Source of the DNA: Siderastrea siderea
Lineage: Eukaryota; Cnidaria; Anthozoa; Scleractinia; Rhizangiidae
Length of the DNA stretch: 64,000 nt
Direction: 5' to 3'
Assembly: GCA_964030785.1 (NCBI GenBank)
Contig: OZ034969.1
Span: 31,054,101-31,118,100 of the forward strand
The notes beneath the pieces were generated by a model. It saw only the letters and a list, made by a program, of their open reading frames with translations, was not told where the DNA came from and searched no databases. The translations under genes and the position numbers were made by a program. Below, one piece after another: positions 8,401 to 19,800 of this stretch. Positions within the stretch are counted from its first letter, which is position 1. Each line of letters starts with the position of its first letter.

Positions 8401-11352
8401 GTAGCCGGCATAAAGAAAAACAGCCTAAATTAAAACCTAATAATTTAGCTTACTAAACGCAAAACCGTACTTAAAACAGTACTGAAACTTGAAGAGCATT
8501 TCAAGAAACATTCCCATCGTCCTTGTGTAAACAGGAATACTTGAAATAAATTTCTGTTTAGTCTAATTCCTTTCTTTTTCCGTTTTGCATTGAACTTGGA
8601 GACGTATGTGTTGGTTCTTCGAAAATGAACAATTTTATCATTATTATTTAGCGAAACTGTTCAGTGTAATTTCACTTTCAATCAAGCGAACTGTGTGCGA
8701 ACTTTCCGATTTCAACCCAGTTTTGCTGTGTTTGAATTTTCATTCATGGTTTTTGCGCAGTTACCATGTCGGTGGTCAGAGATAGGAAAATTCTGCCCAC
8801 TCCCGGAACCAATCAGATTGCAGGATTCACAGGATACCGCCCGCTCGTGCACTGAGGAAAAAATAAAATTATTTCTTTTAGGTGCTTACGTGTAATCTAA
8901 TGGTTGAGGTTACATCTAAAGTGACATTTTATTTAACGATTAGTTTCCAGCAGTTCAAATTCCAACATCTCCATCACCACCCTCCCCCCGCCAAGTCTCA
9001 CACTGCTTGCCCCATTAGTTGATTTTTCTTACACTTTATCACTGTTCACAGGCTAGATATGGACTGATTGCGGCAGCCAGAATTGCCCTTAGAAGCTGAC
9101 CTCCATTCTTATCCTCAGCTTTCGTTAGTGCAAATAAAATTCATGTTGTTTGCTGACATTGCTAACAAACATTCCAGAAACAGCGCTTTACTATGTTCAT
9201 GCTTTTGATTCATTTGGTGTACAGTTTAAGTAAGAATGAAATTTGTGTATTGTCAGCCGCATTGCCATCTGCAATAATCAACATGGTGCTTCAGGAAACA
9301 AGTGTTAAGATGTGAAAGACACCTGTTTATGTCAATAATGTGCAAAAGGGAGTGGAGTTAAATATAGGGCCTTCACAGGTTTAGCTGTAATTTGTCTTTT
9401 CTTTTCTGTTTTTCTCAGGTTTTGTATAGACAATGGAGTAATGATTGCGCAGGCTGGCTGGGAGATGTTCCGAGCAGGTCATGTCACCCCCCTGGAGGAA
9501 ACAACATGTACACAAAGGTACAAGAACAGTACAGTAGAATCTTGATAAACAGATGGGTGTAGGCAGGTTTGGGGAAAGGGGGTGGTCCTTAAAGCGGTAC
9601 TATGATAAAAAATCACTTTTATTTTTTATTCCGATTTCAAAACTTTCTCTACTAAACACTCCCCAAGTGGAATTTCAAGCTTTAATTATGAAAAGAAGAC
9701 TGTTTATTTAAACTGCAATTTTCCGATTTAATGGTCTGCCATTATTACACCAGAAAGGATACAATGATGTCATTCACTCAAGAGTTTTAAAATGCAATGT
9801 GTGAACACAGCTAAAATTATGCAGAGCATGAGTTTGAGAGTCTGAAAGCTCAAAACTCCCATGCTGCATACTAAATAAGCCACTTTCACACAAACTGCAT
9901 TGTAAAGCTCCATTAATTATTGTTAGTATCCTTTCTGGTGGCTTATTTAGTATGCGGCAAATTTCACTTGGGGAGTGTTTATTAAACATAATTTCAAAAA
10001 TTATCTGAAAAAAAAAATAAAAGTGAATTTTTGATCATAGTGCCACTTTACGTTAGTGTTTGCCACCATTGGTAGGTGCCAGAGTTTCACTAATAAGGAC
10101 AACTGAATGGTGTCAATCACTGAACTTACAAATCCAAAAAGCGTGACTGGTTTGTTTTAATGTTATTATAATTTTTTTAATTCCAAAGGGGGACGGGGGG
10201 GGGGGGGGGGACACAGGCACCTTAGGACCCCCAATCTGGCTTTGCCCCCCTCCCCCTAAAAAAAAGCTAAGAATTGAATCTTCTTGCCAACTCAGACCAA
10301 AAGCAGTTTCCCTCGCTTCACTTATTACTGACAGTAATTTATTCCTGTTCCTGATGTGGTATTTTGTTTGTAGATGTATTTACAGAGATGGTAGTAGTGT
10401 ACTCAAGTTGGTTTCATTGTTGTGTACAAATGTGTAACCAAGTTCAGTGTTCAATCTAGGCCGCGTCTTTGCGTCATTGACGCGGTAAATTATATCCTGG
10501 CGCAAAATGAAATTATCGTGGTGTCATATGGACGCAAAAAAAAAAGTGAAAGAAAACAAGTTACCTCACATAGAAGTACTAATAAAGTAGCGGGCATTCC
10601 GCAATAAATAAAAGTAAAAGCGCGCGCTTACGAGTACTTTTTGTGTTGGCGTTCCACGCAATTCCGAGAGAGACTAGAGCCCCCATTTCGACGTTTTGCA
10701 AGCGTTGCTTGGGCCATCGATGTTTTGCATGGTTCGGGTGTTCTTCTTTGTAAAATTAACATGAAACGACAACAAAAACTAACATTTTTTAACGAAAAGA
10801 AAATGGCTGTTGAACCTCCTGAAAACGAAAAAGAAGGACCGGAGAAGGATGGTGAAAGATTGGAAGAGAGTTCGCTAAGTACAGTGTATCAATACAAGTC
10901 AACTTCACAAGCCAACAACTTCATCAACTACCGCAACTGTTCATGACCCAGACCCAATTTAAAATGACATGTGGGACAAATGACCCACTTTCACTAATTT
11001 CGAGATTGAACACTGCTGAAGCTGTCATTTGAACTTCATAAACATGGCAAATGTCTTTGAATCTGCCAGAGTAGTGGATGTCTTCAGGCTTCCCTGTCTT
11101 TATGAACCTGTAAGTTAGACTCTTCCGCTATGAAGACATGTGGGTAGCCCATGGCTATATATTTGGAGCCTTTGTTGATAACATTAATGTTAACTGGCCT
11201 TCATTTAGTCATTGGCAGAAAAAAGCTCACAAGCCTCTAGAGGGTGCATTTTAGATCTTTCTGGGAATTCTGGGCTCAGAATGTCTCGTGTTATTCTACT
11301 TGGCAGATATAGAACAGATGAAGTAGAAGTCACATGGAGAAGTGGCAGTTGA
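5414..11352 (+). CDS. OSGEP: tRNA N6-adenosine threonylcarbamoyltransferase, KEOPS subunit (3' exons only)
   Basis: Five exons encode the C-terminal 91 residues: 5414-5470, 5865-5891, 7030-7078, 9419-9517 and 11307-11352 (stop TGA 11350-11352). All have GT-AG borders and matching phases. The peptide runs [19 protein letters not shown], then [45 protein letters not shown] and a tail ending [14 protein letters not shown], which matches the end of animal OSGEP/Kae1. The Asp in FCIDNG is the C-terminal metal ligand of this ASKHA-fold ATPase; the two metal-binding His residues lie in the missing N-terminal part. The enzyme transfers threonylcarbamoyl to A37 of ANN-decoding tRNAs, with TP53RK, TPRKB and LAGE3 as partners. 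A possible poly(A) signal AATAAA is at 11485-11490. Introns hold several transposons; upstream exons lie beyond the left edge, past an antisense DIRS element. Confidence 0.93.
7289..7480. repeat. Poly-G run and degenerate AACAGGGT-type repeats
   Basis: A run of 17 G (7289-7305) is followed by GCACTCCC and by five spaced copies of an AACAGGGTAT-like word at roughly 30-base steps. A similar GGGAGTGCCCCCC junction with TTTAAGACA-type words occurs near 31700-31860, so both are probably pieces of the same dispersed element. It lies in an OSGEP intron. Confidence 0.45.
9590..10050. mobile_element. Non-autonomous DNA transposon with long inverted ends (TTAA-type)
   Basis: The left end AAAGCGGTACTATGAT is mirrored by ATCATAGTGCCACTTT at the right end. 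The complementarity continues inward for about 85 bases (for example ACACTCCCCAAGTGGAA against its complement near 9965). TTAA stands at the left border and TTAC at the right. There is no coding potential. Lies in the intron between OSGEP coding exons 9419-9517 and 11307-11352. Confidence 0.75.
10195..10210 (+). repeat. Poly-G run of 16
   Basis: Simple homopolymer in an OSGEP intron, just before a CT-rich stretch; could form a G-quadruplex. Confidence 0.8.
10445..11015 (+). mobile_element. hAT-like element remnant with transposase N-terminus
   Basis: Terminal inverted repeats are CAGTGTTCAATCT at 10445-10457 and its exact complement at 11003-11015. Inside, an open frame from the ATG at 10761 starts [14 protein letters not shown]. 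This resembles the start of hAT-superfamily transposases of the KIAA1586/ZMYM type, which begin with a basic stretch and a PCNA-box-like FF motif. The frame stops at 10946 after about 60 residues, so most of the transposase is deleted. No convincing 8-bp duplication is visible. Confidence 0.6.
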
Positions 11353-12460
11353 TGCAAGGAGAAACACCTGGCAGGAATGTGGACACTCTTTGTACATAGT
11401 TACAAGGAAACTGAGTAGAACAATTAAGTTTGCCTTAAGTTAATCTCTTGGTTTTTCTTAAGGACTGGCTAAGTTTAGTCCACAAATAAAAACAAACCCA
11501 ATAGAACGTTTGTGTAGCTGTTCTTTTTTCTGTAGACATTGGGACCTGCATAGATAGCCACAGTTGGTTGACAATATTACTCTTCTGAAATTTATTGTCT
11601 ATTTCACTGAAGACATTAAACATTTTCAGGAAACTGTCAGGAATAAAACATCTTTCACAAGTTTCTAATTTCAGTGGCTCATGATATGTAGCAGCTGTAT
11701 TGTTTTTCTCTCTAGTGCTATTGTCTCTGTTGGTTAATTATTCTTTTGGCCACCACAGTAAACCCAAGCAAGAGATAATGTATTGCTTGAATTTGTACAT
11801 ACCAAGAAAAAGAACATTTGTCACTAAGGTAGTATTTGTGTTGTAGTATTAGCCAGGTAGTAATTAGCAATGTTTAGAATAGTAAATTTAATAGTGGGCT
11901 TATTTAGGGAACTTGGGAACTTCTAATTGAAGGGCTCAGAGCACAACTGTCTTATGTCGAATTTTAGCCGGTTTTAATTTTGTGCTCTAAACTGCTTCAA
12001 TTTGTGCATGAGACCTTCAAAAAACTTTATAGGTAGTGTTCTTTGAATGAACAGAAGGCCCCATGCAAAAATTGAAGTTGTTTGGAGGAAAACAATAACA
12101 CCGCCTAAAGTTTGACATAAGACAGATGCTCTCAGCCCTTCAATTTTTAACTTTTTCTTTCAAAATGGTTTTTCTTGGAATATACCCTTTCAGATTTTTT
12201 GTGAAAATAGCTCAGGATCCATGACTTTGCTGATCATTGTGATGGATACACTTTGTTAATAAAATATTAATACAATTTGTTGCATGAGCTCTTTGTGAGA
12301 TCCATCAGCCTTGGCCAAACAAGGAGGAGAGTGGACGAGTATCATTATGGGGTACAATGGAGTCAGTGAGAGTTCACAAGCCTTATAATTATGCCAAAAG
12401 AGAGAGAACTTTGAACTTTTGTCGATTTCAATGAAAATTTGATGAGATTTGAACACTTAA

Positions 12461-13332
12461 GGTGGCCTGCTACAGTTTTTCTGTGACACAATTGCACGCT
12501 CTGAGAGATTCTATCTGATGCCATTTTTTTTTGCGTATGGAATACTTGACGCTATCATCGAGAAAAAGCTGAAAACACCGCTGAAATCTGGCTTGTAGAA
12601 ATCGCTCGTGGTGTACTATGAACATTCTTCATCATGAATGGACGAAGTTTTGACGAAGTTGGTGAGCGCTACTGGTATAAAATATCTGTTAAACCTTGAC
12701 AAAAACCTCGAGAAGTTGTTGTAAAAATTCTTGTTTATCGCACGCGCCATATTGCGTCATTTCAGCGCGCGCTTAAGTTGCACGCATGCTCAGTTTTGCT
12801 TACGAAGGAAGTCGCAAAAAAATCGCAAATCGACTTTTTGACCCCAATTTACTCGAAAACTGACCGTATAACCCACAGTAAAAAATCCAGAATCAATTCA
12901 TAGTAGTAAGTTTCATCTGTAGACAAAATATTAGCAAAATCTGTAAGAGAGATTTTTAGTAATTCTCAAAAAAGCGAAAATTCGACATTTTCTTCATTGG
13001 CAAAAATTCTGCCTTACAGATTTTCATTTTCCTTTGCATAGTTGTTTATTTATAACCACTTTCCAAATCCTGAAAAATTGAGGTAGGGTCATACGGCTGG
13101 ATTTTGAGAAAAAAGCCCCCAAAAAGTCTAGTTTCCAGTCCACTCCTAGCACACGGTCTGTTATAATTGATATTTTCTAAGCTTCTCGTATTTCTTTTCG
13201 AGGATAATGAGGGTTAATATCATTTCTTTGAACAATCGTAGCAACAAATAACCCAAAAGAAAACTCCTGTTGGCTTTAAACTTAAGTTTTAAAAAGGTTA
13301 TCTTTCTCTTCTGAAAACTGTAGTAAGCCAAC
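12461..13332. mobile_element. TTAA-flanked DNA transposon, non-autonomous
   Basis: The left end is TTAA followed by GGTGGCCTGCTACAGTTTT. The right end is AAAACTGTAGTAAGCCAAC followed by TTAA, a near-perfect inverted repeat with a 4-bp TTAA duplication. About 870 bp with no long open frame. TTAA duplication is typical of piggyBac-like and Kolobok-like elements; which one drives this family is unknown. Confidence 0.75.
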
Positions 13333-14214
13333 TTAACTTTTTGAGAGTGTGGAGAGTTGCAAAAGGGCTCAACAAGAGAGAGTTTGAACTTTTGTCAACT
13401 TTCAGTCTTGTTCGGACTGTGCTTTACTGCAAAGCTGTGAAGAAAGGCCTTTTTGAATCCATGGAATGGTACACAGAGTGTTACTGAAAGTTGAAAGGAG
13501 ATATTTCACACAGTGTACTCAGGTGTCTTTTGTCAATTGATGGTCTATTTTCATTTTATTCGATCTCTCCTAAATTCATCATAGTACTTGTACATTAAAA
13601 CATTTCAGCACTTACATGGAACAGACAAACTGTGCATTTGTATTGGAGGGGTTTGGAAGAATTTGGTCAATATCAGGACAGATGATCAGTTATTTACCCT
13701 CGTTGCCCACACATCTTACTTTGTATTGATATTTATTTTTGAGACACTTATTTAAAATACTGTTCACTGTTTGGCTCAAGTTCTCAAAGCAATTGTTTGA
13801 ATAAACCGGTACTCCTCTTAGATTGCAGTCTCGCTGTGTGGCTTTCCCTGGTAATATAAACGACTTGTTCTGTTAAAAAGATAACTTAAATTGTCTGATC
13901 TGTTACTGTATTTGCAGCTTGGAATTTAGGAGAGGGGGATGGGGTCCTATTCCAGACCAAAAAAAATTATTGACTCTCTCCATTCTAGTACCCATAATTT
14001 CAAAATATTCCATAATAATATTACTCTATTTCAGACATGTGGGAAAAGCATTCTTTTCCCTACATTTTCCAGGCTAAAATGACAAAAAAAATTAGACAAT
14101 AACAAAAAAATTTTTTTAAAAAATTACAAAAATGTGTCGGTTATTATCCCATTTCAGACTATGATGTAAAATAATCATTTGGGCTGTACGAACCTTTAAG
14201 AGTCTGACTGACCC

Positions 14215-14403
14215 TAGCCTGTTCCAGGCATTCAGATAGTGGAGCGCGAGTGAAAGAGCGGGAAAAAACGAGGGGGGACTGGGGAAGAGGACGAGGGAAC
14301 CTCGTCCTCTTCCTCAGTGTCCCCTCGTTTTTTTCCCCCTCGTTCTCTCGCTTTCTTTTTCGCTCACGCGCCACTATCTGAATGCACCATCTGGAACAGG
14401 CTA
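14215..14403. mobile_element. Foldback element with 9-bp target duplication (Mutator-like)
   Basis: The sequence GACTGACCC is present immediately left (14206-14214) and right (14404-14412). Between them the element is TAGCCTGTTCCAG to CTGGAACAGGCTA, with arms that stay complementary for about 80 bases, so nearly all 189 bp fold into one hairpin. A 9-bp duplication plus long inverted ends is the hallmark of MULE-type elements. No coding capacity. Confidence 0.75.
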
Positions 14404-15370
14404 GACTGACCCTTTGTCACCCCTTCGTCACCCTTCGTCACCCCTCCCAGGAATTTCAATATCAACTGTAGCTGAACAAATTGCTCAGTACAGTTTTTCC
14501 TCTGCATCACACCTCTCTCCTCCGTAGAGGGCATTATTAGATTTCTGCTGCGTAAAGTGAGTGCAGGCACGAAAACCAAAAGATCCATCACTGCCTACCA
14601 CCTAATTAATTTTAAGCATGCACTCACTTTTCAGCAGATTCTCTCCATACAAAAGCCCCTTTGTGCCTCTGTGGCAATCTCATTCACAGGGTCTCTCGCT
14701 CCAGGGGACGTGAAGAAGAGAGACTGTGGAAACGAGGTTGTCTCCGCAGAGGAGAGAGGCACCACCCAGTAACACGTATAAGGAAAGCACAGATATGAAA
14801 GTTCACCAAATTATAAAACAAATTTTTGCATTAAAAAAAGCACAGGCCATTAGTCTAGCTCACCTATCTCTCGTTGTATGTAAAAACTTGTAGCTTTTAA
14901 TCCTTGTACAAAATATATCTGATCAAAAGCAAAATATTTTAAGGCGTATGAAATGTCACCTAAATTTGCACAACGCTATTAATTGAAAATCCAGACAACT
15001 TATTCTGTTATGTAATCACTCAAACACAGTAGAGTGACCAATAATTTATTCTTTTCCTTGTGAGGGAACTTGGACACTTAAAAACACACTACTGGCTCAA
15101 AATAAAGAAATCTTGAAGAGCATGGTTCAAAAATGCCACCCAAACAAAATGCTTCAAATCGACCAGGATGTACAACATCAAAGTGCAATAAAAGACCTAT
15201 CTAATTAATTTTCTTTATTCTTGATTGTTTTTAATCATAAAATTAAATAACTCTTGAGATGTTAACTCTTTGAAAACTAGCCACAATGGAGAAGAATGAT
15301 TGTGGAAAAATTTGTTGAAAGGAACACCTTAGAATTTTAAATTGCAATTCCTCATATATATAGGGTTTCT

Positions 15371-15546
15371 ACAATGTTAAAAAATGAAAAATACTAAGTG
15401 TTCATTTAGGGTTATCTAAGATTTGAAAATAATGAAAAGAGAGACAGTAGAATGCAGTACAATGTTAAAAAATGAAAAATACTAGTAAGTCTTTGTTTAG
15501 GGTTTTCTGAAATTTAAAAAAATTAAAATAAAAAGAGAGACTACAA
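15371..15546. repeat. Tandem duplication, 88-bp period
   Basis: The block beginning ACAATGTTAAAAAATGAAAA at 15371 recurs at 15459 with about 85 percent identity by eye, including the downstream TTTAGGGTT and AAGAGAGAC words. AT-rich, no coding signal. Confidence 0.65.
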
Positions 15547-15605
15547 AAAGCACGTCTATGACTGAAGAAAAACCAATGAAATATGTACATGTCCCAGATC
15601 TAGGG

Positions 15606-15737
15606 TTAGCCTGCAAGCATGCTCTCTCATTGTGGGATAGAGTGAATAGAAAAGGCCAGCAAACAAAGAGAGGATCTCCAAACCTTGCACAGCTCACTCT
15701 GTTCCCCATTCACCACAAAGGACATGTTGTCAGGCTA
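15606..15737. mobile_element. Small inverted-repeat element, 8-bp duplication-like flanks
   Basis: The ends TTAGCCTGCAAGCATG and CATGTTGTCAGGCTA are imperfect inverted repeats. The flanks ATCTAGGG (15598-15605) and GTCTAGGG (15738-15745) match at 7 of 8 positions, as expected for an hAT-type insertion. 132 bp. Confidence 0.55.
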
Positions 15738-16845
15738 GTCTAGGGGGAGGGTCAAGGACTCGGTCCCCCTTCCTTTGTTAAAATAAAGTAAGGCCTGGTG
15801 TGTGTTTCTTGAAAGCCCCGAAACAGTTCGGGCTGAACTTGGGCCAATAATTCACTTTGTATCTTGAAAACAAGAACGTTTCTAAGCATGAAACTTTACT
15901 GTATGTTTAACATTTCTTATCTTAAAAATATGTTAAAATCACAGCTTTGTAGAATGAATGATTCCTATCCTACTTTTTACAAATGGCTTTTCAGGTTTGA
16001 AAAGCTTTTGGGGCTTTCGAGAAACAGGCCCTGGATAGCCAAAAAGTTTTTGATCAATTTTGAAGTATTTTCCTATCTGCCCTCTCCTTTCTTGCCCTAG
16101 GACTAATGATTCTAAGCAAGTCTTGATCTGCCTGTGCAGTTGTTTTGTATTCCTGCATAGTACTTTCAAATTCCTGGGAACAGCAATGGGGTGGAACACG
16201 TGTCACCACCTGTGGTGGTCAGCCTTCCTGACATCCCTACTAACCAACTTTCAGCAGAGTGTATCAGAACATTTTACTGACAGCTAGCCTCTTGACCCCA
16301 ACAAAACTTCAGCAGTTTCCACTGGGAGTTCTGTAAGGATGAATATAATAAGGCCCTTTTCCATCACTGTACCACGTCCAGGATAAACAGCTTTGTTGGA
16401 TTGGAACCACCTTCCTAGCCAGAAAAATACAAATGGGGTGTCCCGGAGTTGCATTTTCTCTCTAGTTAATATTCTTCCAAAACTGGCGAGATAAACACAG
16501 ATTTCCTTCTAGCTTTTACGTCTCTAGTATTTGAGTTACCAGAAGTCTGCCGAAAAACAAATTGCCAACCTGAACAACCTGAGGCACCATCTCACAAACC
16601 GTTAGACTTAAACTCATAAAAATTGCCCTTTTCAACAGTTATAAAAGCTTGGGCTACTTTTAAAAGCTTCCATCGTGTTGCTTTTGTTTTTTTACTCTGT
16701 AAAATCTTTCAGCTCCCAAGAGATTCTTGTAAATGTCTTGGAGTTCACATTACTATCAAATGTTGACCTGTTCTTTTACAAGAACACAAAAGTGAAGGTG
16801 TTCTCCTTGCAATCCTGTGTACCACAGCCAGTGTCTTAATGCAAA

Positions 16846-19800
16846 TCACATCAAAACACAGCAAGACTTCTTGTGTCTTTCCACGGTGACATCATTTGGC
16901 TGTGTAAACTTTTGCCTTGGTTCTTCAAATGAGCTATTGACATCGTTTTTGTTGTTGGTATCACTTGTTTGTTTATTAGGTGTAGTCTCGCTTGACACTT
17001 CAATAGTTGCAGGTGTATTAGTTGTGCTGCGCTGTGGTGCTTGGGGCGTGGTTGGTTTGGGAGTGTACTTGGCAATCACAGCATGGGAGGACAGCTTGAC
17101 ATCTTCTGGCGAAACAGCTTTTGAAGCCTTGATGTCTTTGGCTGTAGTTCAAAAACAAATCCCATTAGTTTATTAATTGAAACTAAAAGGGTGACTTTCA
17201 TTCTGATACAAGTATGTAAAGAGTTTTCATCTTAAGTCATAAGTACATGTAGTAGAAAGAGAACATTCAAGTACACACCTTCCTCTCTATGAAACATGGT
17301 ATAGATTTTGCAAAGCTTTTGGCAGCAGTCTAGTAGCAACGGCCACTCATGTAACAGAACACTCATGTAAACCCTCTCTTCTCTATGAAACATAGCATAC
17401 AGTAGGTAGACATTGCAAGGCTTTTGGCTGTCTGATGCAGTAATGACAGGAAGTGACAGGCTGTTACTTTTAGAATTCTTTGGCAGTGGCAATACAAACA
17501 AGAGGCCTTTCTCCAGTATGCTCTTATCTTTGGATATGTCTCAGGGTTCATACAGGCCCTGGAAAACCTGGAAAGTCTTGGAATTTCAGCATTTCTTTTT
17601 CCAGGCCTGGAAAGTCATGGAAATTAAGTGCTTGTCATGGAAAGTAAGTTTGTTGTTAAGAAGAAATTAAGCATTTGTTTATTCATGAAAGGAAAAGCAA
17701 GAAGTGAAAATTAGTGGTCACAAAATAGATCTTGACTACATTGTAGATCACATTTTAAAAAACGAAATGTGAAATTTAAGTCATGGAAAAGGTCCTGGAA
17801 AATCCAGGAATTTTAAACTTTTAGAAGAGTACAGACCCTGTGTCTGTATACGTAAACATGCAGATACAAAGATGGATACAAGGACCTACCCAACTGATTC
17901 AGAGCGGTCTCTGTTATTTCCCGTGAATCTCTAGACTTCCTTTTAGAAAATGAATCAGGGTAGCCTGATGTGTCAGAAGGTGTGGCTTGAATCCTTCCGC
18001 TTGTGCTTCCAGAAGAACGTGGCACTGGCACTGGTGCGCCTGTGCTTCCAGGAGATCGTGGCACTGGTACTGGTGCACCTGTGCTTCCAGAAGATCGCGG
18101 TAGTGCTACTGGTGCACTTGTGCTTCCAGAAGACCGTGGAATTGGTACTGGGGGTGCTGCGCGTGACTTAGTTGATTTAGAAGTTGATGTGACAGATTGT
18201 TGTGTTGTGTTGGCATTAGAACTAAGCTCTGACAAAGGCTTAGCTCCAGGAGTCCTTTGCTCATTACGTTCAACAATGCCTTGCACAATATGGCTACTTT
18301 TTACTGTGATATTTTCTTTTGCCATTTGCAACACTTTTGTTGGTGGATCTGCTGGTAGTTGACGATGACCTGAAGATGGTGACCGGGGAGGTGGACATGA
18401 TGGAGGAGTAATTGTCCCTGACTGTTTAGTAATCGTTTTCTCATGTGCCACATGCTCTTTTGTCGCAATCCTGGTTTTAAATTGGTCACTTGTATTTGCA
18501 GTATCTTGCAATGGTGCTGCAACCTCTCTTCCTCGCATTGTAGTTTCATTAGATTTTAAGTTATTTTTTGTACCAGCCACAGTTTTATTGTCTTTTTCTT
18601 GACTTCCTGGTTCTTCTGTTTTGACACCTACAGCATTTACTTCCCTCTTTTCTTTGATCTCAGAAGTTCTTTCATATTTCCTTGTTGCAGAAATTTCTGT
18701 CTTTGTATCACTAGGTAGTGGTCTTTTCTCCCCTTGTTGTGTTCTTCCTGGTGCAAGAGATTCCTTAGGCTTTATGTTGTTTTCTACATCCACTGGCTTT
18801 GGTTCCTCATTTTCTGGCTTCTTGTCCTTCTAAAGAAGAAAGGAACAATTACTATTAATTATGTTTGTTTTGAGAAACAGAAAGATTGAAAAAACTGTGC
18901 CATCTCTGGGGAACAGGAATGGTGCAGTGGTGAGAGCGCTCACCTCCGACCAATGTGGCCGGGGTTTGCTGCCTGGACTTGGCATCATATGTAGGTTAAG
19001 TTTGTTGTTGGTTCCCGTCCTTGCTCTGAGAGGTTTTTTCCGGGTACTCCGGTTTGCCCCTCTCCTGAAAAACCAGCATTTCCAAATTCCAATTCGATAT
19101 GGATACAGTGGATGTGCCACTGCTAACTACTGTACTTATTTATTTATTTATTTAATATTTTATTTATTTAATTATTTAGTTTATCAGGAGCATGAGGTCT
19201 TGAGAAAAAAAATTCCAAGACAGACTTTGAACCCGCGGCATTGCACGTACCAGTCAGATGCTCTAATCATTGAGTTACAAGGAGATATTTGCTGGGAGCT
19301 GAATTGTGGCAGGCAACTTGCCAGATTTACGCACTGCATACTGTTCTACAATTACTGATCATGAATGGTGTAGGGAAGGGGGGATGGGGGCTGATATCAA
19401 TCTGATGCAAATCAATCTCCTGTTTGGCTTTGTTGCCCTTGTTTGGAAGGACTCAACAGCTGCATGGCTTTGTTGCCCTTGTTTATGAAGACTCAACAGA
19501 TGTATTACCGTGATCAGGAAGGCCAGCTCAGGGTGTTGTCGCAGAATTGCCTCCGCCTTTGCCTCATTTTGAGAAATTGAAATCTTTTCCTTCAGACTTG
19601 ACCGTTTGACAGACAGCCTACAAAGCAAAGCAGTACACACATGAGTGATTTAATTACAAATATAAATTCAATTCATCACTCACAGTAAAATACACAATCA
19701 TGCAATGTTGTTGCCAATTTTAAGACAGGCAATTTAGTCTGTGGGGTGGCTCTCTGGAAGTATTTCTTTCAGTCAACTGAAAGATTATACCTGCCAAGTG

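Larger units (their letters stand above)
11353..16845. other. Tail-to-tail intergenic region between OSGEP and the PPP1R16-like gene
   Basis: No host exon was recognised on either strand. It holds the OSGEP 3' UTR (AATAAA at 11485-11490) and the transposons and repeats listed separately at 12461, 14215, 15371 and 15606. The stretches 11500-12456, 13340-14200, 14420-15370 and 15750-16845 show nothing I can name. Short open frames there have no family resemblance and no codon signal. Confidence 0.5.

Noticed and set aside
18003..18362. Plus-strand frame rich in GTGAPVLPED repeats
   Set aside because: Antisense reading of the coding minisatellite in the PPP1R16-like gene.
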